A stretch of DNA of 64,000 nt from Yamagishiella unicocca (lineage: Eukaryota; Chlorophyta; Chlorophyceae; Chlamydomonadales; Volvocaceae), in assembly GCA_003116995.1 (NCBI GenBank), contig BDSL01000006.1, forward strand, positions 868,001-932,000, written 5' to 3'. A program made the position numbers and the translations under genes. Numbering within the stretch: the stretch's first letter is position 1; each line of letters starts with the position of its first letter. Positions 1 to 25,382 of the stretch are shown here, in pieces. The notes below the pieces were generated by a model. It worked only from the letters and a program-made list of their open reading frames with translations. It was not told the DNA's origin and searched no databases.

Positions 1-3000
1 CGAGTGGAGCAGGCGGCCCACGAGGTGGCTGTGCAGCTGCTGGAGGCGGTGAGGCGTGAGGGTGGCGGGAACCCCGTGGGGTTCGACGTATGACGTTACT
101 TTTGCAGAATTAGAAGTTTTTGAGGAAAAATATGTTCAGGCTTCGCGCAGTTGCAGATAGAGAGAAGTCAAGCCCAGGAGGTAATGGAGGAAACGTGCGC
201 GCCATGATGCGAACAAGCAAGTGCGCAAGAGGGCCGCGAGAAGACCCGGTCACACGACATGGGAAGCGGAGGGTGGGGGTTTTGTTTTATAAGAGACCCG
301 CGAATTGGTGGGGGGGAGCGGAGGGTGGGGCCGGAGGGTGTTGTCATGGCTGCACCCTGCTCCAGGAACTGCTGACGCGGCGGTCCCACCTGCTCGCGGC
401 TCCCCACCGCTCCGCCCCGCAAGCAGGGGGTCGTGGACGAGGCGGTGGAGATGCTGTCGGTCCGCCTGTCGATGCAGCTCTACCCTCCAGGGAAGGCCTG
501 CCGTACCGGGCTGCTGGGCCTGGTGGGATACATGCAGTGGTGGGTGCGGGCCGCAAGACATGGGGCGACTGCGTGACGCGCCGGCATGGGCCGTCAGGGC
601 TGGCGCCGTTACCGTGTGCTTGTGGCGTACCGTGCCACACCATGATGATCGCACCGCGCATCGTGAGACGCGATTCCCGAGCCCTCCCTCCCGCCGCCCA
701 TCTCCCGCGCCGTCGCCGGCAGGATGCGGCCGTACGTACGGCAAGTGGCGGCGGACGCCGCCGCCCCCGCGGCCGGCGGCGCCGGCAGAAGTGGCGGCGG
801 CGCCGCCGATGCGGCGGTGGCTGCCGCGCTTCCCGCCGCGCCGCTGCGGGCGTGGGAGCATGTACGGCATGCTTGGTCGCGTGCTAACTCCGACCCGATG
901 TTCCGGGACCACTGGCGGGACTGTGAGCGCTTCCTCAGGGTGAGGAAGGGCAGGCAGCTGGCGGCGCATCTTGCGACACAACAACCTGCGGAAGCTTGCG
1001 ACGCATTAGATGATGAATTGGCTGCAAAGTGTCACAAATCAGGGTGCTCGCGCGGCCTAACGGTGAATTGACCGCCGCGGGGGCGTGCCGCTCCTTCCTC
1101 GCACCCCGCAGGAGGCCATACGGCGGATGCACGGCAGTACGACAAAGCTGTCGTACTACCTTGCGCAGAGCTACTGCGCCGCCGGCAAAGTGGGGCAAGC
1201 GGTGGCAGTAGCCAGCAACGCCGCCAGGGGCGCTACCAGCGACCCAGACGCAGTAGCGCTGGCCATGTTAGTGTCGCAGCTGCAGCAGAGCTACCGAGAG
1301 CACATGTTGACACTGGAGGCGGCGGCGGGCCTGCCGGATGGCTCGGCCGCCGCCATGTTGGGGCTGCGGCTAGGCGCCTCGGACGGCGTAGAGGAGAGCG
1401 AGAAGGAGGAGACGGAGGAGACGGAGGGGGGGTCGCAGCGGACCCAGTCCAAGGGGGATTCGAGCGATAGCGAAGAGGAGGAAAGCGGTGATAGTGAGTC
1501 CACCTCCAGTGAGGAGACTGGGAGCGCAGCGTCGGCGCCGACGGCGCCGCCGGCGGCGGCGACGTTGCTGGCGGCGGCGGCGGCCCGAAGGGCGACGGAC
1601 AAGCCGCCAGCTGAGGCGAGCAGTACAGAACTGGAATCGTCTCCGTCTCCGTCGCTGTCGCCGTCGCTGTCACCGTCGCCGTCGCCGTCGCCGCCACCCA
1701 GGTCACCTCCGCGTCAGGCAGCGGCGGCGGCGGCGGTGCCTGTGCACGCCACCGCCGCGGTGTCGGAGGTGCACTCGGCGGTGCAGTGGCAGCTGGCGGC
1801 GCTGCGGTCCGACCCCTTGTCTGCGGCGGCGCTGGCGGGTGAGTGAGCGGTGGCTAGAAGGTCACGTGTATGTGTGTGTGTGTGTGTGTGTATGTGCGTG
1901 TGTTTTGGGACACCCTATGGAGGGCTTTGGTATGGATGGCTACGCCTGTTTAGGACGGTCCAAGCCCAGCGAACCCCGCCTCGAGCTCCATGACCGGCAT
2001 ACAGAACCCGACCAAACTCCCACGCACGCCACCCTCCCTGGACAGGTCTCGCTCGCAGCGGCAGCCACTGCAGCTCCTGCACCCTGTCGCTCGTCCAAGG
2101 CTGCCTGCTGCACCTGGACTGCTGTACGACAGGCATGCTGGCATCGCCGTACGAGGGCGAGGCGTGGGCGCTCCTGGACTCGGCGCTGGCGCGGCTGGCG
2201 GCCGAGGCAGCGGCGGCGCCGCGAGGTGGGGTAGGAGGGCGAGCTGGCGGCTGCCCGCTGGGTGGTCACTCAGGGGTTATAAAGTGCTCCGTTCTGTGTA
2301 CCTTGGCCCCTACCACCGCCCCTGATCGGCCCACATTACCACCATAGACCCATCCCACCGACTAATGACCCGCGCCGGCTGTGCTGCAGAGACCGGGGCC
2401 AATGGCGAGAGCGCCGCAGCCGCGGCGGCAGCGGCGGCCGCGGCAGCGGGCCGCCGTCGGCCGCGGAAGCGGCGGCGCGAGGGCAATGATAACGAGGCGG
2501 AGCCGATGGCGCCGGAGGCACCGGCTGTATCTCTGTGGCGACAGCAGCTGCAGCCGGAGCTTCAGGACCGGGCACACTGGTGGCCCTCGGCTGCGTTTTC
2601 GGAGCCGCCGCAGCTGCATCGCCTGGCGGCGGCGCCTCCCGGCGCGGCGGCGGCGCTGTTCCCCGCGGGTCGTACGGCGCCGCCCGACCGGGCGCTGGTG
2701 CGCCACCTGCAGCACCGCGCGCGCGTGGCGGCGGTGCTGCTCGGCCCGTTCAACTTCTACACGCAGCACGTGCTGTACGAGATGCAGCTGCTGCAGCAGG
2801 GCCTTGTGGAGGAGCGGGAGGTGCTGCGGGAGCAATTCGAGGGTGCTGCTGCGGCGGCGGCGGCAGCGGTAGGGCTGCAGGGTGTTGTGTGGCCACACGA
2901 CGGCGGCGGCGACCCAGTGTCGGCGGCTGATTTAGCTGCGGTGAGCGCCGCCTTGGAGGCGGTGCAGGCGGGGGTCCAGTGCGTCCAGGCGTTGGAGCGG

Positions 3001-3132
3001 AGGCTTGCACCGGCGGTGCCGCCGCCGCCGCCGCCGCTGAGGCCGCTGCCAGCCGCGCTGCTGGCCGGTGTGCCGAGATCGCTCCGGCGGAGGACCGCGG
3101 AGGGCCCAGGGGCGGACACCATGCAACACTGA
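1..3132 (+). CDS. Unidentified multi-exon gene, 5' end outside the window (possibly TAF1A-like)
   Basis: Probable exons are 1-48, about 427-543, about 723-939, 1112-1838, 2133-2225 and 2390-3132 (stop TGA). Reading phase is kept at the junctions from 939 onward; the junction between 543 and 723 is not settled. The exon at 427 reads VVDEAVEMLSVRLSMQLYPP. The exon at 1112 (KLSYYLAQSYCAAGKVGQAV) looks like a tetratricopeptide-type helix pair. It then runs into an acidic Ser/Glu tract and an SPSPSLSPS-type Ser/Pro repeat. The last exon has a poly-Ala stretch, a basic RRRPRKRRR patch that could be a nuclear signal, and RAHWWPSAAF. TPR-like helices followed by a WW-containing C-terminal part recall plant TAF1A-like subunits of the RNA polymerase I factor SL1, but this is only a possibility. 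The gene converges on the ISWI gene. Confidence 0.55.
1864..1901. repeat. (TG)n microsatellite
   Basis: Nearly pure TG dinucleotide tract with two TA interruptions, lying just inside the intron that follows the donor at 1839. TG tracts of this kind are common in volvocine algal introns. Confidence 0.85.
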
Positions 3133-5273
3133 GTGGTCGGGTGTCATCCTGTGCTTTCCTGGCCCACTGTGTACGGCAATTTCGCAGCGGCTGCGTGTCC
3201 GGTCGTGTAGGCGGGTCGCTATCGCCACCCGGGGCCTTGCGGGGTGGTTGTGACGGTTGTTGGTTTGGCAGGGGTTGTGGGCGAGAAGGGAGTACGGGAC
3301 GCATCGGCCCACTCTCCGTGCGGAGGCGCAGCCAGGCGGATGAGAGGCTGCCGTGGAAGGGGCTGCCGTAGTAGGATGAGAGTCGCGGCTACCGTGGGGG
3401 TGAGGTGTAGAGCGGGGAGGAGCCCGCGAGAGGTTGGGAGGGCGAGTGTGGGGCCTGCCGCGCATTGCTGACAGCGGCAGTTATTAATAAGCCTCGCCTC
3501 CCTCCGCTTTGGCCAGCGCCGTCGGTGCGTTTCCCTACACTGCACGCACAGACCACCGTGCTCATTGGTGAGCTTACTGTATGTCACTGTATGAAAGCTT
3601 ACTCTGTTATGAGAGAGTGGCATTGGATACCGGTACTGCCTAGGCAGCTTGTTTTTGCGTAGCGAATGCGATGTGTGAGGTATGGGGTTGATTGAGCGGC
3701 AACGCGCTACAGATGACGGCAAGCAGGGGGTGTCCGTGCCGGCACGACCGTCCTTGGCACGGAACTAGTTCGATACTACGAGTGAACGAAACAAGGCTTT
3801 TCTTTTCTTCCTCAATCCTTTTTGTTTTTTGGGTCGTTCGTGTCGGTAGCAGGTTGCGGGGTCCCGTCATTGCCTCTGAGTGAAATACTGCACGGCCCTA
3901 CAGCAGGCCCTGAACACCCGAAACAGAACGCGCAGGCAGCGAGGATGTTTCGAGGTCGTTGTAGCCATACGCGCCGTATGATGCGCTGCTGTGAATCCGC
4001 CCGATATGGTGGCCGGGTCAATCTTCGCCCGGCAGAGCGGTCAGGTTGGAAGGCAGGAGGGCGCCATCGGGTTCTAAGAAATGCATCACATCGGCCGGCA
4101 TCAGATCGTCGTGTCTCCACACGTGACTTGTAGCTCCAGCATGAGTCGGGGTGTGCTTCCTACCGCACAAGGCGGCGCGCACTGTCGACCACGGCCTGGG
4201 TACCGGTACAACAGGAGTTTACAACCCACGGGCGGAGGAGAGGCACGCAGCTGTCCGGTCAATGACAATGAAAACGACATCTCATCGGCGTGTCTCCGGA
4301 TGGGCCACAGCACCTAGTCTGCTGCGTCACCCCGGCGCATTCAGGCGCCGCCGCTGCAGCTGCTTCCAGCCGCCTAGCGCCCGCACATCAGCCGTCGCTG
4401 CGCGCCACGCCCAGCGCGGTCCAGCGGACCCGGCCGGCAGCAAGGAACCGGCCCGGTGCCGGGGCGCTCCATCCCAATACCAACCACGTCACATCACATG
4501 CCAGCCGGCAGCGGCATACCGGCATACGTTCCGGGCATGTCGCTGGCAGCGGCTTTAAACCGCCCTCTCATTCCATTTGGAACTACATGTCTACCCGCTA
4601 GCACCCGAAAAGACGACGCCGGCGCCCTCCCCCCCTGCGGTACGCATCCTGGCGCCGCCCTTCCCCGCCCCTCCCTGCTGGAGTGAAGCCTACATACTCG
4701 TTCACTCTCTCTGTACAGGTACCCGCCTAGCACAGAGGGCCCCCCAGTGGAGCCAGCCCCGCTGGCCCTCTTGGTGGTGGCCGCCCGCTCGCAAGCGTCG
4801 TCTCCAAGAAAAACACACACACCGTGTGGACAACGGACTGGCCGCGTGCCGCGGCAAACCTCCTCCCGTCCCGTTTGAGTGGTTGTGAGTACAGTACCCT
4901 CCTAATAACCGCGGTGGTGAGGCGTCAATCGACAGGTAATACGAAACAACAGTTGGTCCAAATGTTACGAACAATCATGGCTGCGAAGCAGCGGGCCTTC
5001 ACACGGATGGCAGCAAGGGCTGGCCTTCGACAATACCGGTACATGGAGCCGCGGATTTGCATCAGAGGCGGAGCTCGGCAATGTGCGAGGGCGGAGGACG
5101 CTGCTCGACCGCTAGCAGACGCGATCCAGCCGCCCACTGTACGACCCCGCGTCGCTTCAGCCCTGTGCAAAGAATGACCATGGCGTCGGCGCTTCCGTTG
5201 CAGCTTCAGGAGTTTTACCAGCTGCGTACGACCAGTAAACCTAGGCGCCGCGTAGAACGCGCTGTCGCGGCCC
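3133..5273. other. Intergenic region between convergent genes
   Basis: Holds the 3' flanks of the upstream + strand gene and of the ISWI gene, which point at each other. I see no exon with convincing composition, no RNA gene and no clear tandem repeat. The open frames here lack recognisable domains and have no consistent splice context. Confidence 0.5.
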
Positions 5274-15061
<9,788 letters not shown>

Positions 15062-15406
15062 CCTTGCGCGCGCTTTAAAAAAGGTTCTGGGCCCAGTTGA
15101 ACGTTTTACTGGAGTGCACTGGAGGGCCAGACACTCCCAAACTTGCACGCTAGAAATATGAGGAGCACAGAGCAAAGGTTTCTGAAAATTGAAGCCAGGA
15201 CTTCGTGAGTTGAACCCGCTTGTACGTCAACGACAAACGGCTTCCAAAATGCGAGAAAGGACAACCTTGTTATCGCAACGTCACCCTAAAATTACATGTT
15301 AACGTACGGAAGCACCATCCATAATTGACACAACGCCCAGGTGTTGAAGGAAACTGTTAATACATACCGCAGACGCTTTTTTGCGCTGAAGGAATAGTAA
15401 GTTAAG
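15062..15406. promoter_or_regulatory. Divergent promoter region between ISWI and KRR1
   Basis: 345 bp separate the ISWI start codon (15061, - strand) from the KRR1 start codon (15407, + strand), so both promoters and 5' UTRs must lie here or overlap the genes. The stretch is less GC-rich than the flanking coding DNA. I can point to no specific TATA or factor site. Confidence 0.6.
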
Positions 15407-19668
<4,262 letters not shown>

Positions 19669-20420
19669 TTGCTGCCGCGGGTGGCATTGGAAGGGGATTT
19701 CGTTTCGCAGGACCCGCATTGAGGCAGCGGCTGTCGTACCGTGACTGACAGGGTGGGTTGCGGATCGACAACAGCTAATGGAACGTCACCGGCTTGGTCT
19801 GAATTCTTAGGATGTGGGCCATGATGCCATGCAAGCGCTGGCACGGATCGAGCACTGTGCGTAGTTGACAGTGAAGGCCTTGTAAGGACCTTGTTGTGTC
19901 GGGTATTGACAGGATGTATACGACACCTAAACACCAGAATTCGCCGCAAACCACCTCGCCCTTCCAGGGAGCTATTGGAGTACTCTCCGGAAAGATATCC
20001 TCTTTTCTGCGCGGGCATCTGCTCACTTATCTGAGGCGGCAAAAAATCGCTGTCACGACACAGCACGTAACTTGCACATCAGGTGCCGGTTCCCGCAACT
20101 TCCCCCCTGTGTGGCCAACAGCGCTGAAAAGGCATGCTCGAGATGGTGGGAATGCTCTTCTCCGGCTGTAGTCCAGCTGCTCCAGCTGCTGCTCCTGGGC
20201 CTTAAAACTTAGCCGGTACCAGGCGCGCCGCCTTTCCGAAGTCGTTGCTGTTACTCCTCCCCACTGCTGAGCGGGTTCTGGTGCCTCGCACACGCTGTAA
20301 CCCTTCAAACTCTCGATTCATCGTTACAGTGGGTACCCGCTGTGTCGTGACATCGAATTGGACCGGCCAGAAAGCCCAAACCGGCCGAACTGCTCCTGAC
20401 CATGCGCACCCTGGCACCTC
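19669..20420. other. KRR1 3' flank and intergenic DNA
   Basis: Contains the likely KRR1 3' UTR with a TGTAA at 19881-19885. Beyond that I see no gene, RNA or clear repeat. Confidence 0.4.
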
Positions 20421-20423
20421 GGC

Positions 20424-20960
20424 GCCCCCATAATGCTCCCAGCACCCAGGAGCAGCGCAGGCCTGCGGCCTGAAGGATATATCAGCATCAGAGTGGCAAG
20501 GCAGAAGGCACCCTGGCACCTGGGCACCTCAGCACCTCAGCACCTGGCCACCTGAGCACCCTGGCACCTGGGCCCCCCGAGCCCGAGCACCCAGGCACCC
20601 AGTGCACTGTGAAGCAGCGGGCGGGATGCTGGAAGCTTCCAAATGACGCAGCAGCCAGGACCCAAGCACCCAGGCACCCAGACACCCAGACGCCCAGATG
20701 CTGCGTGCTGAGTAGTTGGTGGAGAGTACCCAGCTTCCACACCCGGGCACACGGCACCTTGGTATCTGGGCATCCAGCCCCCTGGTAGGCCGACTTTGGC
20801 ACTCACCGGGTCACCGCACCCAGGCGCCCTAGTTCAATTCTGGCGCTCAGGCACCCACCTCCCTTGACCACACCCTCGGCACCCCCATAATGCGCCCAGC
20901 ACCCAGGAGCAGCGCGGCACCAGCACCCTGGCACCTGGGCACCTGGGCACCGACCCACGG
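20424..20960. repeat. Imperfect CACCTGGGCACC repeat block with a direct duplication
   Basis: Irregular iterations of CACCTGGGCACCTCAG-like and CACCCAGGCACCCAG-like units. A segment of about 40 bp beginning near CCCCCATAATG and running through CAGCACCCAGGAGCAGCGC occurs near 20427 and again near 20884. This indicates duplication of a block of roughly 450 bp or repeated use of one monomer. Confidence 0.7.
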
Positions 20961-21204
20961 GCGTCCGACCCACGGGCCTGTGACCCACGGGTTTCCGACC
21001 CACGACTTTCCGACCCACGGGTGTCCGACCCACGGGCCTCCGACCCACGAGCCTCCGACCCACGGACCTCTCACCCACGGGTCTCCGACCTACGCGCCTC
21101 CGATCCACAGGCCCGACCCACGGGCCTTTGACCCACAGGCCTCCTACCCACGGGCCTCCGACCCATGGGCCTCTGACCCACGGGCCTCCGACCCACGGGC
21201 CTGC
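20951..21204. repeat. 15-bp minisatellite, about 17 units
   Basis: Tandem GACCCACGGGCCTCC units, nearly all exactly 15 bp, with substitutions mostly in the last five bases and one unit shortened to 13 bp. Because 15 is a multiple of three, frames stay open on both strands; the + strand would give THGPP-like pentapeptides. I see no start, splice or flanking domain that would make it a gene. Confidence 0.9.
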
Positions 21205-21479
21205 AAGCATATTTGTGCAAGCATATCCCTGCAAGCATACCCCCTCTGCAAGCATATACCCCTCTGTGCGCGCGCGTGCCCCTCGCGCCCCCCCACCCAG
21301 TTTGGCTGCGAGGGGGTAAGCTCACTCGCGCAGCCCCCTGCGCTGCCGGTCACTTCGCTTGACACCGAACCGAACGCGTTGTGCAGTAGACCAGTAAGCG
21401 TACTATATTTTGTCGCCATAGCTCCGAACAGGAGCGGAGGCCTTGGCATACCGGCGCGAGCTGTCCCGGAATTAACGCT

Positions 21480-22030
21480 GAAACTCGCTTTCTGGGGCGG
21501 GTTTCGGAGCGCCGCTTCCGTCGCTTCCGTTTGCGCTGGGAATCCCCCCGGCTGCGGGAACGGATCGCTTCACGCCTGCAGCGGTTTTTTGCAGCGCTCG
21601 TGAACGCAACGGAACAAGTGACAAAGGAACACAAATGCAACGTGCTGCGGGCGGCTTGCTTCGCACGTGCAGCGCCGTTCGAACGTTCGTGAAAGTGAGC
21701 ACCGGGAAGTGCTCCCAAGCATCGGGCGGCCTCACTCTTGGGCACGCAGCTATCGGATATCAATAATTACGTGTTTGGAACGTCCCTGCTAAATTTCGCG
21801 CCTCGGGAACGCCGCGCGAAGACGCCCGGGCAATTTCGCGCGCTCCGGCTTCGGCTGCGGAATCCCCCCTCAGCTGCGAGCACGGATTGCTTCACGCCTG
21901 CAGCGCCGTTTGCAGCGCTATTGAACGCAACGGAACAAGTGACAATAACAGAAGAATGTGCGTGCTGATGGCGGCTTGCAGCGCCATTTGAACGTTCGCA
22001 AAAGTGAGCACCGGGAAGCGGTTCCATTCT
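21480..22030. repeat. Direct duplication of a ~240-bp unit
   Basis: The segment at about 21490-21715 and the segment at about 21805-22025 share the same order of blocks: GCTTCACGCCTGCAGCG, then GAACGCAACGGAACAAGTGA, then GAACGTTCG, then AAAGTGAGCACCGGGAAG. They are about 310-320 bp apart with moderate divergence. The second copy runs straight into the Helitron-like sequence on the + strand. Confidence 0.75.
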
Positions 22031-25000
22031 TGGGCACCGAGCTGGAGGTTGTGCTGCAACAGCCGACGAACGTGGCCAGCGATGGCAGTGAAGTCGACAA
22101 CAGGCCCCGCCAAGTGCATGATCTCCTGACGGGCCTTGCGCGCCTGGGGTTCGCTGAGGGAGGCCGGGATGCGCGTATCATGGACGACCGACATCCAGCC
22201 ATCCTCAACATGTGCTTCCCGCAGTCCTTCCCCTACGGCCTCTCCGGACAGCGGCCGCCCGGCATGTCCTTTGCGATGTACTGCCATCACCTGGTCCGGC
22301 GCGTGCCTCGGGCGCAGTTCAGCGGGAACCTTATGCTGCTCGCACGCATGTACGACATCTGCGTGCGGCAGCAGAGCATGGCACAGGTCGGCGTCATGAT
22401 GAACCTGCACCCGCGGCTCGCCGAGCCTGCAGCATCTGTGTTGCGGGACATGGTGCGCGCCATGGCGGACATCCTGGCACTGCCATACCGACATCCTCAG
22501 CGGCGGAATCTGCTCGCCCACCAGTCACCACTGGTGCGGGCGCTGGTTGAAGGCACTCGGCTCGGCACCTTGCATGTGGATCTGACAGACGTGTACTACA
22601 ATGGTGCCGAGCCAAGTGCCTTCAACCAGCGCCCGCACCAGTGGTGACTGGATGGTGGGCGAGCAGATTCCGCCGCTGAGGATGTCGGTATGGCAGTGCC
22701 AGGATGTCCGCCATGGCGCGCACCATGTCCCGCAACACAGATGCTGCAGGCTCGGCGAGCCGCGGGTGCAGGTTCATCATGACGCCGACCTGTGCCATGC
22801 TCTGCTGCCGCACGCAGATGTCGTACATGCGTGCGAGCAGCATAAGGTTCCCGCTGAACTGCGCCCGAGGCACGCGCCGGACCAGGTGATGGCAGTACAT
22901 ACGTAGCTACAGCACAATATACCCAAAGAGGTGAATGGGCGATCGCACATGCATGATGCTATGCTTACCAGCCGAGAGGTCAGGTGTTTTGGAGCGGGGC
23001 GCAACAGTAGCGACGAGCGGACGCGGCATATCCTCCGTATCCGTATCTGCAAGGAGCAGATCAAAGCGGCCAGGGTTAAGCATCGTGCTGATTAATGGTA
23101 CACACGTATGCGGGCAGAGGCCATCGAGAAAAGAGGCAGCGACCCATCGGACGCACGCATGTACCGGCTGATTGTTGCCTGGCTGCTTATCAAGTTCACC
23201 CGGCTGCTTATCAAGTTCACCCGACGGCTCTCGCGTTGGTTCAGCTCGGTCCTCCACCTGCTCCGCTTCCAGCGCATCTTGTAGCTGCCAGACGCCGGCT
23301 GCACCAGTGCGGTCGTGCAGGAATGTCGAACGCAGCACGTGCGCCACCTCCGGATCCGTCGGAGCGAGCGCCGTGTGTAGGAGCTGCTCGGGCACCTGCC
23401 CCATCTGCTCGTACTCTCGCAGTGCGTCTGGATCGATCGCCAGCTCCTCCTCCGCATTGTGGAGCAAGAAATTCACCCACGCGACAATGACGGGGCCGCG
23501 CACCTGCACGCCCGGCGCCTGCCGCACACGCTCCACCAGCTCCCGACGGTTCCGCACCTGATCCACGCACACGACGGTAGGTGATGGCCCCAGCGAGATC
23601 CGCAACACACGCGGGCAGCTGCGCCCGAAGCATGTTGGGATCAGGGTTAAACACCGCGATGCCATGGGCTCGGACCGCCCGCGGAAACACCTCGGGCGGC
23701 CGATCCATCAAGTGCAGGATCAGCAACTTCTGCATTATCCGGCCATGGCCCAGAAGCTGCCCTTCCACATAAGTCGGCGTAGGCAGCGGGTCGCCCAGGT
23801 GGTTCGTGCGAGGCACATCACCAGGATCCAGCCGCGCCAGTGCAGCATCTGGGATCCGACGTGCTGCAAGGCATGACAGGAAAAGAGGCGCGCATAAGAC
23901 GCGAAGGAAAACGCAGTAACCACTTGACAAGCAGTAAGCCTCTCACCCACGCCTAGATATACTGTTCCCCCTGATCCCACGAAGAAAAACACGGTGACCC
24001 CCTGCTGGAAGCCCCTGACCGTCGCCCAGATACTGTCACCCCCGGTCCCAGTTCGGCCCCCGTTCCACTATGTACTACAGACATGTCGCCATCCCCTTGT
24101 GTCTATCCCTCTGTCTCATTGAAGATGACTCACCTGTTAACGCCTTTCCACAGTCCGCACAGATGACGATTTGGTCCGGCTGCTGGTCGCTGATGAGCAC
24201 CGTCCGATTAGGCAGGTCGGCTTCCAGCCGCATGCAGAACGGAACCTCTACACTGCTGGGATCGTCCGCACACGGCCTTGGTAGGACGCGTGGCGGGCGA
24301 GGCTGCAGGTCTGGTGGCGGCTGCGGCGGCTCCTCTGCTGCTGCTGGAGCCTCATGTTCGTCATCGCTGGAGCCCGGTGGTGGCAGCTGCGGCTCATCAT
24401 CGCTGTCACCATCAACGTCCATACCTCCATCGTCCACGAGCACTGCTGCGCTGCCCGCACCACCGCCGGCGTGCCGTCCACCGCCTCGCTGTCGGTCCTC
24501 CTTGGGAACACGATAACGGACTGGAAGTACAGGGTCCGGTGGCGGCGGCGCATCACCCTGGGGTGTTCGTGCCATCCGCCGCCAAGCAAGAGTGTGCGCG
24601 CGCCATGGTACGGCATTCGAGCACATGATGTCGGCGCGCAGGATCTCCACGTTCGGGATGGTGTCCCAGGTGTACAGCGCTGAGTGCTCCTCCGAATATT
24701 GCTCCGAGCAGACGGCGCATACACGGGAGAGCATGCGGCCGTGTAGGGCTGCGGCCATGCTGGAGGCGTACTGCAGGTGCACCTCGTATGGCACTTGATG
24801 ATCGGCCGGCAGCTGCCCCTCTGGAAGGTCTTGCACACGATGTCACGAACGTCGACAACTGCACCGACTGGACATTCGTCAGTGTGACTCTCCTGAACAA
24901 CGCCTCCTTCTCCTGTAATTCCTTCAACACCTCATTCGACACCTCCACCATCGCAACCCCCCGACCCGCCATCGGGCCCCCCACAAAACTCCCCTCACCA

Positions 25001-25382
25001 CCCTGCACGCCGCACCACAGCCGATTCCCACCCTTCGGGCCGGCAGTGAAATTGAGGAAGAACGTCACATCCTGACCCCTGCACACGCCAGCGCAAAACA
25101 CACGTAGTAACCGACACCAACTTCACCACAACGTAAAGCAATCCTCACTCACCTCGCCGCCGGGCTCCCTGGCGCCATCGAACTCGACGCGCCAGTCGAC
25201 TGTGGCGTCGACGATGCAACCGGAGGCTGCGTCCGGGCCCGCTTACCGCCCGACGCCACACTGCCTGCCGGCGACCTGCAACACAAGCGTTCATCACACT
25301 CTCACAACCGGCACAACAAAATAAACAACAGCGCCAGCTACAAACCAATCCTCACTCGCCCGCACCTTGCCTCCTTCGACAT
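22030..25382 (-). mobile_element. Decayed Helitron-like element (N-terminal part of Rep/helicase polyprotein)
   Basis: On the - strand, from an ATG at 25382, exon-like segments give an Ala/Ser/Pro-rich start and then CAVCSEQYSEEHSALY. After that come LPNRTVLISD and VICADCGKALTG, joined across a GTGAGT intron (about 23863-24130) to RRIPDAALARLDPGDVPR, then YVEGQLLGHGRIMQKLLILH and RRELVERV. This C-x2-C layout with the following block resembles the DUF6570-type region of Helitron proteins. At 22030-22569, on the opposite strand, FPQSFPYGLSGQRPPGMSFA continues into a segment like Helitron_like_N. Around 23570-23590 the frame breaks. A 22-bp tandem duplication lies at 23176-23225. No HUH Rep motif or helicase motif is seen in the window, so this is a fragment. 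Element termini were not identified. Confidence 0.55.
22276..22900. repeat. 294-bp near-perfect inverted repeat inside the Helitron-like sequence
   Basis: The left arm 22276-22569 matches the reverse complement of 22603-22900, apart from a 4-bp ATGG duplication in the right arm. The spacer is 33 bp (22570-22602). Both arms encode the same protein segment (HLVRRVPRAQFSGNLMLLAR) in opposite directions. A transcript through it would fold into a hairpin of nearly 300 bp. Confidence 0.9.

Noticed and set aside
120..887. 255-codon + strand frame at the left end
   Set aside because: Arg-rich shadow of the real exons at 427-543 and 723-939, which are read in another frame.
20890..21603. 237-codon + strand frame with THGPP repeats as a possible repetitive secreted protein
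   Set aside because: The frame is kept open by the 15-bp repeat length; there is no signal peptide or conserved flank, and the rest of the frame is repeat-derived.
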